From Xiphydria camelus (Eukaryota > Arthropoda > Insecta > Hymenoptera > Xiphydriidae): 64,000 bases of DNA. The notes beneath the pieces were generated by a model. That model was not told the DNA's origin and did not search any database. It worked only from the letters and a program-made list of their open reading frames with translations. Positions 11,378-24,293 of the stretch are shown here, one piece after another. The DNA lies in NCBI GenBank assembly GCA_963678675.1, contig OY783196.1, forward strand, positions 30,358,827-30,422,826, read 5' to 3'. Position 1 is the first letter of the stretch. Each line of letters starts with the position of its first letter. Position numbers and translations under genes: made by a program.

Positions 11378-14300
11378 TATACGGCATCCGCGATTGGTTC
11401 GCGCGTATCCGTATTTACGTGCCAGCGCTTCCTGTGTAAATGCACCGAAGCGGCTCGGCTACGTACGATAACACCGTGGGTGGCCCGACTGTACTTCTAT
11501 CGCGAACAACGAAAGCCGCGCTCTCGACGCTCTGGTTGACGAAGCCGTTTCATCAAAAGGCGAACCCCGCGCGCGTATTACGAGCGGCGAAATCTCTCCG
11601 CTGCAAAGAGTAGGTATGTATTTGCGAAAGTCGCGCGACGATCTCACCGGAGCTAACGCAACGACGCTATAGCCCTCCGCGCGCGGTCGGTAGTCTCCGC
11701 TACTCTCACCGCGGTTTTGGACAATGGGAACGTTGTTTGCCGATGTTATTGCGCGCGCGCGCGGACGTTCGCAATTATACACACTCGCGGATGCGACGAC
11801 GCGGGTGAAAACGCGCGTCGTTGCTCGGTCGGAACGTCCGTCCGCAACTCGCGCGCTCCCAGCGGGCGGTTAGTCGCGGTCCGTTAATTTCGCGGAGACA
11901 ATTTCGCGAGATTCGCGTCGAGGACGAAACGCGAGGAGAGTCGTGCGAAGCGTCGCGAATAGCGCGAGTCGAGGGACGGGGTATTCGTCGGCGGAGGCGA
12001 ATTTACGTTGAATGGGGTATCGAGAGGAATGTAAAAAGAATTTGCCGCGTCACACAAGGCGATACCTCAAAGAGACACGCGTACCTGCGCGTAAAAGCTT
12101 GGAAAGTTGATTTCACGCGGTCTAAAGGACACGGCGTGTGGTCTCTCTCCTTTTCGGCGAACGAAATCAATGTCCACAGCTGCACGAAGCGAAATTTCCG
12201 AGAACTCGGCAAAATATGTATTTGTGTGTGGAATGTCGCGTGTGTCTCCCTCTCGCTCCCTCGTTGCTTTTATCCGCGAAAGAAATTACGCAAAGGTGTA
12301 CATATGTACGTATATCGAGGTCGGCGCGTTGGTGGCCGTCCTTCTTTCTCCTCGTCGAGGAGGAATCTCGGGAGGCCTTCCATTGAATTCTTCCACGAAT
12401 CGATCGCGCGACAAAGTCACCTTTCGCGTCGGAAAAGAAATTAGGCGGAAACGCGTCGAGGTCGCGAGACGGAGGGCAGGTGAGCATCGCGGTGGCGGCG
12501 GCGGCGGAGCGAAGCCGCGCGGTCACGCGCAGCGGACATACCGACACGCGCCTCCGCCGTACCGCGTGGAATGGAATTATCGTTATTAGCAACCGCGCGC
12601 GCGTGTACGGATCCTCGCGGGGTTTCGCGACGACGAAAAATGCGACAAATTACAGAGTATATGGGCCAACTCTGGAGGTCGGCGCCAGAGGATTACGAAA
12701 TTGCGCTAATAAATATAGCCGCGAGCGAAATGATCGAAGCTGCGCGCGTGCGGAGGGACACGCGTGACCCCGCGCCCCCCCGCGTGGCGGTTTAAGACCG
12801 CAGAGAGCTCCGTCTAGGCGCGGCGCGGCGCCCCGCGCTAGTAGGACGATAGCCCCGTCTCGTCGGGCTTCAACGAGCCGGCCTGCAGATTTCCATTTCT
12901 GCTTACCACGGTGCGAGCGTTATACAATCGCGGCGTATGGAAAATCTGGGCCCCCCGATGTAACGCGCGAAAGCGAACATGGAGAAAGAGGATTTGTAAA
13001 CTAATCGTGGGAAAATCCATGAATTTTTACAGTTTTAAACGAGTCATACGGAGAGGAAGTAGGGAGAGGGAAGTGCTGTTGGCCCGGGTACCGGGTCAGA
13101 GAGGGATGAGAGGTCCACGAGTCCACTTCTACGTAATTCTTAATTAGTGCTCATCTCCTTAATATTCATCGAACTCAGTGTGGTATAAATATTCACTTTT
13201 ATACCACTGTTAAAAGGTTGTATCGTTCTTTAGCAATTGATTATATACGAACTGTGAAAGACTAAATAGCTAACGAATAGTTGTACTATTATAGTTTTAT
13301 ACCGACTATACAGTTTCCCAGTAACAGAGCTCTTCGAGGTGAAGCATTGAAGTTCTCAACAGATCACAGCGTACAGTTTACTGTTCGTAACAGTATAAAC
13401 GTCAGTCGATACAGTAAAATTTACCAATCCCTCGTTAATATTTGTCGGGGTGTTGCGGCTTTATACTGTAACGAACTGTAACAATAAGTACGCTCTGTCC
13501 TGGGTTTCACTGTAAAAATTACCAATTCTTTTTCTCCACGCAGAGAGTCACGGTTTCCCCGTTGAAAGACGACGGGAGTCGAGCTAAGAGTTTCTTGCAA
13601 TTTTTTCGACCGTCATTTCGGTTATTCTTCCGGTCAATGCAAACGTTTTCGAACTACGAACAACGAAAGAAAACACATCGGTAGCCTACCTCACCCAACT
13701 CGATCTCTCGTCATTTCGCTCTACCTCACCGGCGCAGTCCTCCTCTCTCGCGACGAGAGCACCGCGAGACACAATCGCGCGCGCTCGCTGACAAAGTATA
13801 CACGACGCGGTAACATTCTTATTCGTCGGTCGCTACTTCTTCGACAACATAGTCTCGCGCGGTTATCCAGTGTCTCGCTGTCCTAACGGGGGGCGTCTAT
13901 ATGTGCGTAAGTCGCGTACGCGGTCTCGAAGGCCGATAAGATCGGCCGGTGTAGGTATGTACTGACACACGGGGTTCGGTTCTCGCCACCTACGCCCTTC
14001 CCGCGATAGGATCTCGTTTCAAGAGAGTCCAGGTCGGAAAATATCGACGCGCGCCGAGTTATTGTCGTTCGCACTTTATGAAACGTGTAAGAGCCGTGGG
14101 GGCGAGGATAATGTGGACGAAATACCTACACGCGCGCGCGAGAGGAAGCCGGCCGGAGAGAGCACGACGGAGCTCCTGGAACCGGAGATCCCATACCGAA
14201 TCCCTCCTAATTACCGCACGAATATCCTCTAATCGGCCGATCTCGGGTGCCCCCGGAGCCCGCGCGTGTCGTCGACCTCGTTGAATCTTTTCTTCCTCAC

Positions 14301-17252
14301 GCATATCTACAGCGCGAGAGCCGTTAGGGGCGCGCAACCGCGTTCGTACGCGTCATCGCGCGGCGCTCTTTACATCGGAGATACGCATGTACAGACGACT
14401 ACTCGAATTCCTCTGGAACGGATTTATTATCCCGCCTGGTTTGCTCCCTCTTCGTCGCAGCAAACGTCGAGGCACGACTGCAGGGAGCAATCAGCCGGGA
14501 TGAACATGCGCGAGCCTTGAGTTCTTCTAAATTAGTCGGTCCAAACCTCGCGCGGCTCCGACGGCGAGAGATCTTGGGGGAGACGGACAGCTGTGAACGT
14601 CACTCGGAGCGACGCGCAATCGCGATCGAAGTGTCACTTATTCCATCGTCGCGCGTCTACCGCTGTTACCAGAGTCGTTTACATCCGGATGTGAAATACG
14701 ACCCGCCTCATCGACTACTCGAATTTCCGTCGGATAAATTTCTCCCGTGTCTTATCTCCTTCTTTCTTCCAGTCGCATCGAGCGTCGAAGAACCAATTAT
14801 TATTATAACAAGGATCGACGACGCCCGAGTCGAAATTTTAGACGTATTCCTTTAGAGATTATAGTAAGTCGATTTCCATTGTACGGAGACACTATGTCGA
14901 GCCTAAAATGGTCCTTTAATGAACATTTCGCTAATTTTAGCTTCAGAATAGAAGCTCATAAGCCGAGCAGGTCAGTGGTAAGCCGAATGGAGTATCAAAA
15001 GCATCAAAGCAGGAGCAAAATTTCGACTCGAGCGCGCGCGGACCTTCGAATTTTCCCAATCAGTCGAGAAAAAGCCGTCGAACCGCGCTCTGCGAGATCT
15101 TCGCGCGGTGCGGCGACTGATACGAGCGAACGCTCGTATCGATCCTCCTATCTCCTGCCCTTTCTCTCTTCGCTCCTCTCTCACGTGCATAATTTATTTA
15201 CAAAGAGCAGCGAGGCAGTGCCTCCGCGCCGCCGATGCGCCGGAGACGGGCGGGACTTTCTAATAGCAACGCCCGGCCTCGAGAACGGTTTTGTTCCCCG
15301 CGTTGCACGCGCGGGTCGCACCGGTTACCGGGATGTGATTTATACGATCGTCAGACGGACGTTCGCTCGCGGGAGCCGCGCGCAACGAGAGAGGAGCGAG
15401 CCGCCGCGCCGCCTATATACTCCGCGCGCCACACGCACGCTTTTGAATCTATCTCGTCGCCGGGATCTCGGCCGAGGGTGAGTCTCAAATTGGTGTTGCT
15501 ATTCGGGATTAGAGATATATGTAAAGTGATGTAAGCGAGCAACGCGCCGTCGAGTGGAAGGGTTACGCAATTCCGCGGCGGGGAGAGGAGCGGCAGGGGA
15601 GGAGGGTGCAGGTATAACGGTGCGCCGAGGGCATCGGCACTCGATAAGGATGGTAGGTACTCTCCGTCTCCGCTGTTTCTCGTTCTCCATCTCGAATCTG
15701 CGTCGAGCGAGCGCACTCGGGAACGAAGGAGACGTCGTACCTCAAACCCCGAACGACGCTAATGGCGATAAAACGGTCCGGCGTCGAGACTGCGCGCGAT
15801 TAAACCGTAAGGAGTGCTCGGGATGCAGCTTGCGGGGCCGATGGAAGGCATTGGCACCGGATAACGCGACCCTTTCGCTGTTACTTTCGTTGTGGGACAG
15901 AGAGTGGACGGTTTTCTCGATTCGTCGGCGATTGGGAAACGCGAGTTCCGATGTAATTACGATGCGTGACTTGTCGTCAATATCAGCGGGAATCGGAAAA
16001 GAACGCGTAGCGCGACACTTGAACAAATCCTTGCAATGAATCCGACAAATCTGTTTACTTCTATCCACTGTCGAAACGCGGGTACAGATGCCGTGCGCTC
16101 GCGTCCGATGTCGCGTTCGCCCTTAATTGTAACGTACGATCCGCGGAATAAAGTGCGAGTGGGCCTCGCGAGGATGCAGGAGAGACGTGCGAGGAAGCGA
16201 GTCGATATATCACTCCCTTTTCTCAATCTTTTTCGCCCCGAGGTGAGAAGCCATCGATCGTGCCTTCGACGAGGTCGATTTATGGGATTAAGATCGGAAG
16301 AGTCCGACCGTCCGCGGAGATACGGTCGAAGGGACGAGAGGACGAACCCGAGACGATCCGGGGGGAGTCTCTTCCGATGGTATTTCGTCCGAGTGCGGTG
16401 ACCGCGCGCGCGCGCAGCGTTCTTTCAACACGCGGTGGAACGTCCGAGAGCGTCGGCCGCCTCCGTCTAAACTCCACTCGATCGAACGATTGTTTTGATT
16501 TATGTCCGACTGTTTCACGCGGGATGACGCGGCGAAACGCCTTGTCGATCTCGGACTAACCCCTGACCCCAATCAGGTTTCTAGGAACCGGTCGACGAAT
16601 TGGAGCAAACGCATCTTTGGCATCTATCCCGATGCCCGGTCTTATCGTGGAGGTATATGTATATTCGTGGTCTGGATGCCGCGCGGACGCGATGAAAGGC
16701 GCGGAGAGTGTTTTCTTTTTTACGGAGTGAGATTCCGAGGAGAGCGAACGAGCGAGAGAGAGAGAGAGCGCGCGTAGAGGACATGGAAGGACCGATCCTT
16801 TCGTCTCACCTTCGCGTTCTTCCTCCGTTTTCTCCCGCCGTCTCGTGTGCTCCTTTTTCCCCCTTCCCCCTCCTCCCGCTGTTACGCGCGGTCCGAAATC
16901 GACGTCACGGCACGCAACCGAACTATAAAAGTGAAGGGGTTGCCATAAAAATGAACGGTTCGCAAGGGAAACGATCCGTTCGCGAATGATTACACGTATT
17001 ATTAACTAAATCGCTGCAATTTTATTCCTATCTAAATATCGATACCATTCCGTTTCCTTACGGTATATCTCGTTACGTATACAAATGTTGCAGGTATGGG
17101 GTGTACCCCCGTGACCCGCTCTCTCGTCGCCGTAGTGACTAATAATCGAAACACGCGCGCGCGACTCGCTCGCGTCGAGAAAATACATATACGAGTTAGT
17201 GGTTCGAACCCGTGACGCACCGCAGTTGCTCCACGCTGCACTGCATATGCAG

Positions 17253-17271
17253 GCGCGCGCGCGCGCGCGCG
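17253..17271. repeat. Alternating GC dinucleotide tract
   Basis: An uninterrupted alternation of G and C over about 19 bases. Such tracts can adopt Z-DNA. Shorter similar tracts occur near 18203 and 26091. Confidence 0.85.
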
Positions 17272-20194
17272 GTTGGACGAACAGTCGCGAAGGTACAGAG
17301 CCGTACGGATCGGCGTACGCGTATCGGTACACGTACGTGCGCTTTGCTGGGTGAGTACGAACGCTCTCCCGGCGTTGTCGCGCCTCGCGCGAGGGAGGGA
17401 AAAGGAGAGGACCGTGTAGAGTGCGCGGGAGAAAGTCAGATGCTTGGGTTACACCGAAAGATTAGCCGGCTAAAGTGCTCGTCCTATCGAAAGCGCTTCG
17501 AATCCTGCCGCGGGCTCTCGTTGCCACTTATGCGCCGAGGGAAATGGATCCCCACGTTTATCCTGCATCCTTATAATTATCTCGTTCTCTCGTAGCAACG
17601 TTGTCCTATATCATACCCGCGCTACTACTATCGATGACTTTTAACGCGGTAGCCCTCCCCCACCACGTGTCGCTAATCACAGTGATTACGGTAACCGGGT
17701 CTAATTTGGAAGAGTAAAGTGTAGCTTCAGATTATTACTGTCGCTCGCGAGCAAAAGAATGGAAATGCATGTTTTGCCAACGTTCTCGATAGCCGATCCA
17801 ATTTTTCTTCGCATTATAAATAAATCGTGTTATCCTACGATTTCACGGAGTCTGCTTTGGACGCAAAGCACCTTCAAATGTAGCGTGTCGGAGTACTTGA
17901 TCTCCTTCCCGCGCCGATTGCTCTCGACGCGGTAAAAGTTCAACCGGAAACCGGAATAGAGACGCGTTTTAGAGCGTGCACGTAACCGCCGAGCACTCTC
18001 GCGCCAAGGCGCCGCCGGATCTCGCAATTTGCCACTGTACGTCCGAGTCCAACTGCTCACGGCGACCGGTTTTTCCTTCGATTTCCCATACCTCCGCGAA
18101 TGCTTCTCTCTGCAGCCGTTCCCGCGCTTGTTTCCACATTCGCGCGTCGCGGACAAATAACCGCTGCGCTTATTTACGTCGGGCAATGAGATAATGAGCG
18201 CCGCGCGCGCGCGCAGGCGTCCGAAGCCCATTGCGCGGTGAAAGTGCGCCGGGACGCTAATTGAATAATATTTTAACTCGTGAATGGAAATAGACGGGCG
18301 TCGTACGCGCGTACAGGTATACCGTACATAAGAAATAACACTAAAGCCGCTACTTCGTCGCCTCTTAAAAATTCGTTGCATAATAAGCGCGCGGGACTCG
18401 CGCGGCTTTGGCGCCAGGCCGCGGAGAAAATACACACCTTCGGGATCGTATACATACACGCCCGCGGGAACGCCGGAGTCGCGAAAGACCGTTACGCATC
18501 GTCACTGATACCGATACCGAGCATTACCGATCGCTCGGTTTACAGTCGTTTACAAGTGGGCAGCGTAGCGTTGTCGGACGCCGGATTGCGGCAATGCGCT
18601 TAAGTAGCCGATTTGCGTGATCGGTAGGCGTCAACATACCGATTTTCCTTACCGATCTCTCGAATGTGCAAGAAGAAACGCTCGACTCGATTGCGAAAAT
18701 TTAACCGCCGCTTAAATACGCGCGAATCGATATCGGCTTCCTTTCAGACTTTCGAGATTTCCACGATCAACCAGAGATAAGTGAGACGTTATTATCCGCG
18801 CTTAAGCATGTCGCATCGCCACGGTCACACGCATAAAATTTTTAAGAGATTTTTATGATAATCTGGGGAGAACCGACGGAAGCCCTCCCATTGAAATCGA
18901 AAGAGCGTGCTTCGCCGTGGGCCGTCGTCTCGCTTTGGAATTATAATTACGCATCTTTTTTCCTTGTGATTGTGTAGCATCATATTCGTTCGTTCTCGCA
19001 GTATTTTACGGAACGCGTCACGAGGCACCGTCCCGGGAGCGAAGTCATCATCAGAGGCCATCGACGACCCGTTTTCGTCTCACGGAAAATAACGACGTCA
19101 TTCGACGCGTTTCGCGTGTTTCCCGCCCGGAGAGAAAACCATTAATTCCAAACCCTCCACGCGCCGAGCAAAGACCGACTCGATCGCCTTCCGCACCGAA
19201 TTCATCCCGCTCCTGCGGGAGCCTCGTGACCAGCCAGCGCGCGGGCTCGTGACCTCACCCCGCGCCGCGCGCGGTCGCCTCTCTCGCCGCGCAAATCGCA
19301 GCTTCCAGGAAACCGTAAACAGAGATTAGTCGCGGAGCTCTTAAACAAAGATTACACGCTGCGGAGAACCGCGGGTGCAAGGAGGATTCGCAGCGAGCTG
19401 AAGCTTTGATCGAGCAGTGCCATAAACTCGCGTATACTTTCATGGTAACGAACTGACGCGGAAGAGGTCGTGCCGGCCACCCCGTGCTTCGCGATCGTCG
19501 CGGTTCCACGGAGATAAATCGAGGGACTCTTTGAGACGTCCAGCGTCTCGGTCCCGAGGGTTGCGGTCGAACGAAGAATACGGCGATGTGGGATCTACAC
19601 TCGTCTTCGGGTGAATCACGTACCAATGTAATGGGACGTTTCAGCGAATGGAATTAATTTTTCTGGGAATGGTTTTTGCGAGTTGAAATATGTTTTTAAC
19701 CCGTTAGTCGTTATGGAGAATTATTCGAATAATTAGCTGGCAGAATAATATCGATCCGTGATATAAGATCACGGCGACCACCGTTTCTATTTTACGCGCG
19801 TCGATAGTCACAACGCTCACTTCCCGAATTCGACAGACCGGATTAAAAGGTACGATGGACCAAAGGCAGTTCGTTCGGCATCTTCGCATCCTCTCCGATC
19901 ATAGTTCGAACGATCAATCGGGGTCGTAACTCGAAGTCTCCTGGCTCGTTATTCACTGCACTTTCGCTCAGCTGGTCAGCAATATGCCCTAATTTACTTT
20001 CACATTTCCCCCATGCACGAGCGAGGCGCTCTTGCGCTCGGTACATCGAGCCGCGTCATTAGCGATTAGGCCGTCCGAAATGGAACGATTACGCGCACAC
20101 GAGTGCATCGAAAAGGGATCGAAAGTGTCATTAGTCGGAGATATCTATACCGGTTCGAAGAGAGGACGCGGCGTGGCGTGGCACGATCGATATC

Positions 20195-20235
20195 GAGAGA
20201 GAAAGAGAGAAAGAAAGAGAGAGAGAGAGAGAGAA
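20195..20235. repeat. GA-rich microsatellite
   Basis: A run of GAGA and GAAA units, ending in an uninterrupted (GA)n stretch. Confidence 0.9.
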
Positions 20236-20310
20236 ATGGGAGATGGAATTAGAATCAGGATCGAGTTTGGTCTGCTCTAATGTGCAAAAGGTCTTCTTCG
20301 AGAGTATGTA

Positions 20311-21250
20311 ACCATTTTACGAAATTTCTGGGATCGTACTTTCGACTACTTATCGTATTTCATGTATTTCTTCATGCTGATTCCGAAAGTCGTGGAATTA
20401 CTGAGGCAATCTCAAAGAAACATCGAGATATCAATGATTTTTCATTGAAAAAATAATTTTCCCGGCACGAAATCATTTATATCTTATATTTCCTTTAAGA
20501 CACCGATCTGATGAGTGCATTTTTTGTAATCAGCGCGAAAAAATACATAAGACAGGGTTGTCTAAAGATCGATTTCAGAGATTTCGATTTTCGTCAAAAC
20601 GTGTATTTTTTTCAATTTTTTGCAAAAATCGAAATCTCTGGAATCGAACTCTCGGCCATCTCATTCGATTTATTTTTTCGCGCTGATTCCGAAAATCATA
20701 GATATATTAGCGCAATCTCAAAGGACGACAGAGATATCGTCGATTTTATGTGAAAAAAATAATTTTCTCGACATAAAATTGTTGGTATCTTATATTTCCT
20801 TTGAGATATCGACTCAATAAGCGTGTCCTTCGTAATCAGCGCGAAAAAATACACAAGATAGGCTGGTCAAGCGATCGATTCCAGAGATTTCGATTTTTGC
20901 CAAAATTCAAGGGTATACACTTAACATTTTTTCAATTTTTCGCGAAAATCGAAATCTCTGGAATCAAATTCTCGACCATCCTATCCGACGTAATTTTTCA
21001 TGCTGATTTCGAAAATCACCGATATATTAAGGTAATATCACAGGAACACCGAGATATTGATGATTTGTCATTGAAAAAATAATTTTTCCTGCATAAAATT
21101 GTTGATATCTTATATTTCCTTTGAGTTATCGACCTAATAAATGAGCTTTTCGTAATCAGCACGAAAAAATACATAAGATAGGGTTGTCCAGAGATCGATT
21201 CTGGAGATCTCGATTTTCGGCAAAATATCGAGGGCTAAATTTCACATGAA
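20311..21250. repeat. AT-rich tandem array, unit about 310 bp with internal dyad
   Basis: The landmark CTTATATTTCCTTT occurs at 20483, 20789 and 21109, giving spacings of 306 and 320 bp. Each unit contains GTAATCAGCGCGAAAAAATA, then CAGAGATTTCGATTTT facing its reverse complement AAAATCGAAATCTCTGG. Each unit is therefore itself a hairpin. Part of a further unit precedes the first landmark and another follows the last. A dispersed inverted copy is at 1595-1900. No protein-coding potential is seen. Confidence 0.85.
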
Positions 21251-22436
21251 ATTTCAACAGCGATAAAAAAGTATTCCTAGGATATACAATATCAACGTAG
21301 GGAGATATTATAAATCGTATATAGGTACTGAGAAATTAACGAGGCAATGACAAGCTATTTAAGTCGCCCAGCAGCACGGAGATAAATAGAATCTCCGAAG
21401 GAGGTCTCTCTCCAGTCATTCCAAAAGTCCAACGGAGCGTGTTCCGTAGAAGTACGCAGCACTGATTTGAAACTAATTACGGTAGTACCCTACTCCGAGA
21501 TCGAGGGCGCGTAGTTCGTTTGGAGAGCCGAAGAATGCAAACAGATCAACTACATTTGTTCTCCGTTTCTATCACGATTATCTCGACACCCCTAGAAGTC
21601 TTGACCTAGATCGGGGCAATATGGTTCGTTCGATACAACGCACTTTATAAATCATCTTCCCAACCTAGGAACCAAATGTGAAACGACAGCCGAGGAGCGA
21701 TATTCACGGACGCGTTAACGCGAGGCAAATCCAAATCGCGCTAAGTATATGATAAGCTGTAAATGGCACGTCGACCCGTGCGGGAAACACGATCATCATT
21801 TCGCGGGAATCGTTTGGTGGGGAGATATCGATAAAAGTTAAAAGCTTCGGGATAATACGCGATACATTGTTACGAGTATAACCGGGCAATTTCTACTTCC
21901 TCCGGCGTCTATATTTACAGCAGGCCGACCCGAAGCGTGTAGGTAACCGCCGGGGGCTAACGACGGGGCGTAAAGAAACAAGTGTATCTTTATAACTCCG
22001 TTTATATACGACGGAAAGAAGATAATTTGAAGCCCGGTAAGAAACTCCGTTCCTCGGAGATCGCCGCTGAGGAATGGATGGGAGGAGGTGTTCGCGCGAC
22101 AGAATTTTATTTTTAAATTCGAAAGCAATTCCAAGCGCGCCCCGAATCCGACCAGAATTCACGGCCGAGCAACCGCGCGCTTTCGGATCCTTCCGTCCGA
22201 TTAAGCCCTCCTAATTTGACTCGGATCGATTTCACCGGACAAGGACCCTCGTTCGCGATATCTCGACGGTGCGACGATGCGTGCGACTCGCGCGACGATG
22301 TACCGCGTCCTCTCCTCGATCGTTCGCCGCTCGGATTTATGCGAAAAGACAACTGGTTATCTCCCGACGCGGGTCGGTCTCGTCCGACTTTTTGCTCGGG
22401 ACTCGGCGCAGCCGCGCGCGTTCAAAGGGGATCGAC
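21251..22436. other. Non-coding stretch, nothing recognised
   Basis: Sequence of mixed composition with no recognised gene, repeat or RNA. Confidence 0.4.
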
Positions 22437-23174
22437 GAAATTTCGAAATCGAAAGTCGCTCGTCCGTCGGTACACGCGTAAACGAAAAAATCGAGGAGCG
22501 CAACCCCTGCAGCGAGAGCCGACGATGATCTCGCGCGAGGTTAAAATCTGTATCTCTTTTATCGCTCGCTGCTCGGAGCGCCGCGATCGATCTCCTCGGA
22601 TCGACCGTGCATGGCGCCGCCGCCGCTGCCGCGATTCTCTCGAGATTCCCGGCAGCATCCGCGCGCGCGTGGCTGAGAGAATCGCAGAAATGTCGAAATC
22701 GTGAGTCACTCCGGTTTTCGGTCGGTACGGAAGACGAGACGAAAAAGAATCGGAGCCTCGGTGAGCCGACAATTTTCGACGTCGCGCCGTCCCACCTATT
22801 TCCCCACCGAGCGCGCAATAGGAAATCCGTCTTATCACGCTCCGCGCGGCATCGCGACCTCCCGTTGGATCGACGACGCCCGCCGCGGCCGCCGCGCGAT
22901 GTCGATCGTTGAAATTTCGAAATCGAAAGTCACTCGCCCGCCTTCGGCTGCGGCTATGGAGAAAGAGAGGTCGACGCCGCGCGGACCGATCGCGCAGCCT
23001 CCCGACTGTTTAAAGCGTTACCCCGCGCGGACCCGCGGCCATTGTACACCTTCCCCCGTGTACACAATGAGAAATCTATCTCGCGTCCATCGCTGAGCAC
23101 GCGATGTCCCTTCGGCCCGACGATGCCGCTCAGCGATGTCAGAGCGAATCGACGAAATTTCGAAATCGAAAGTC
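22437..23174. repeat. Four regularly spaced copies of a 21-bp motif (about 225-250 bp apart)
   Basis: The motif GAAATTTCGAAATCGAAAGT plus C occurs at 22437, 22687 (diverged), 22911 and 23154, giving spacings of 250, 224 and 243 bp. The sequence between copies is CpG-rich and much more diverged. Fragments such as ACACAATGRGAAATC are shared by the two rightmost intervals. It may be an old tandem duplication in which only the AT-rich core stayed similar, or a repeated binding site. Confidence 0.75.
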
Positions 23175-23870
23175 ACCGAACACACTCGGCCGCCGCTTCG
23201 ACCGACGCACAGATCACGTCCGTAAACGTTGCGCCGCATCGCGAGGCCCCGGCTATTTTCCCTCGGCAGGATACACAATGGGAAATCGATCTCGTCTGGC
23301 TGCACGCGCGCGGGAGAAGCTGGGGGATTCCCACCGAGATATCGCTGGCTGGAACGTGTGTTCGTTGCGCGGCATTGAGTCTCATTATGCCGAGTGACGG
23401 GGGATATTACGAATCTCAACGAGGACGTTGATAATCCGCGCGAGGTAGAGCGTCGTTCGTTCGAACGAGAATCTCTCGGCGTCGAAAATTCGAACGGACG
23501 CGAGTGCCCGCTCCTTTCCGATATATTTACGTAGATACAATGTAGCTCGGGTGCAACCGCGCGCGCGTGATGCAGCGAACGAGAGACACGTGCGGCGCAA
23601 CTGCCGGTAGCCGATACCTAGTCGTGCCGTTCGGCTGTGACCGAATCGTCGCGATACTCCTCGTTCCTGGATTCTCCTTGAACTTCATTAACCCCTCGCA
23701 CACGCTCGCTGCTGGAATCGGACGACGCGAACCGGAGAGTCTTCCGCGTCTAACGCGGTGGTATTTGTATACAGTCGTAAGTCGCGCGGTGTCACCTCCC
23801 AGCTTGACTAGATTCTCCTCGAACGCGTCGGTCGAAATACGGTGGTTTCGATGTCGATGTGGAAAGGCAG
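23175..23870. other. Non-coding stretch upstream of the C-type lectin gene
   Basis: CpG-rich, with no recognised gene. A 204-codon open frame on the minus strand (23527-24141) overlaps this stretch and the 93-bp repeat that follows. It has no recognisable domain. Confidence 0.4.
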
Positions 23871-24050
23871 AACGCGAATTCCGCTCGAAATAATTCCAGT
23901 TTGGGAAATGCTCGCACGATTCCGGATGTAGAACAACGCGCTGATCTTCGAACGCAAAGGTTGAACGCGAATTCCGCTCGGAATAATCTTCATTCGGGAA
24001 ATAATCGCACGATTTCAAGTGTTGAATCGCGCGATGATCTTCAATCGACT
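23871..24050. repeat. Two tandem copies of a 93-bp unit
   Basis: AACGCGAATTCCGCTCG begins at 23871 and again at 23964. The rest of each unit (GGGAAAT-CTCGCACGATT and GATCTTC blocks) also matches with moderate divergence. The repeat ends about 150 bp before the lectin TATA box. The period is a multiple of three, so an open frame on the minus strand passes through both copies. That alone does not show coding. Confidence 0.8.
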
Positions 24051-24196
24051 CCACACACGGAGCATACTTATTTTCGATTATTAATAACGGTCTGTGGTTT
24101 TCCTCCTGATAGCGAAACGCGATATAAACGTCGATAATCATCGAGATTTACTTACGCGCTCGATTTCTATCACTCGTCACTGTCATCAGCGAATCG

Positions 24197-24234
24197 TATA
24201 TAAAATGTTTTCGACTTTCCGCCCGAGCGTCAGT
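24197..24234 (+). promoter_or_regulatory. Core promoter of the C-type lectin gene: TATA box and initiator
   Basis: TATATAAAA lies at 24197-24205. An arthropod-type initiator TCAGT lies at 24230-24234, with its A at 24232, about 33 bases downstream of the TATA core. The lectin ATG follows 62 bases later. Spacing and order fit a focused TATA/Inr promoter, which is common for inducible secreted proteins. Confidence 0.7.
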
Positions 24235-24293
24235 CAGAGAAAGGATCCTCGCGAGAAGTGTACTTGATAACGCGAGAAAATATATCCAACGAA

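Larger units (their letters stand above)
11378..20310. other. About 9 kb of CpG-rich DNA without a recognisable gene
   Basis: This is the longest empty block. It contains CG/GC tracts (17253-17271 and about 18203-18215), a GA-rich microsatellite at 20195-20235 and a short hairpin at 13176-13209 (GTGGTATAAA / TTTATACCAC). Open frames reach 244 codons (14747-15481, plus) and 207 codons (11821-12444, plus). They are Arg/Ser-rich, overlap frames on the other strand and match no family I know. The block could be an intron or regulatory domain of a gene outside the window. Confidence 0.45.

Noticed and set aside
11821..12444. 207-codon open frame, plus strand
   Set aside because: Basic low-information translation with no known motif and competing frames on both strands.
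14747..15481. 244-codon open frame, plus strand
   Set aside because: It is Arg/Ser-rich with no recognisable domain, overlaps long frames on the other strand and lies in stop-poor CpG-rich DNA. Treated as chance.
17201..17216. GGTTCGAACC, resembling a tRNA B box
   Set aside because: No A box, acceptor stem or anticodon arm could be placed upstream at the right distance.
20311..21250. CRISPR-like spaced repeats
   Set aside because: The units are about 310 bp, hairpin-bearing and eukaryotic-looking. There is no short direct repeat with unique spacers and no cas gene.
22216..23431. Several 100-160 codon frames on both strands across the 21-bp motif array
   Set aside because: All frames are simultaneously open because stops are rare. 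The units are not multiples of three apart and there is no family match.
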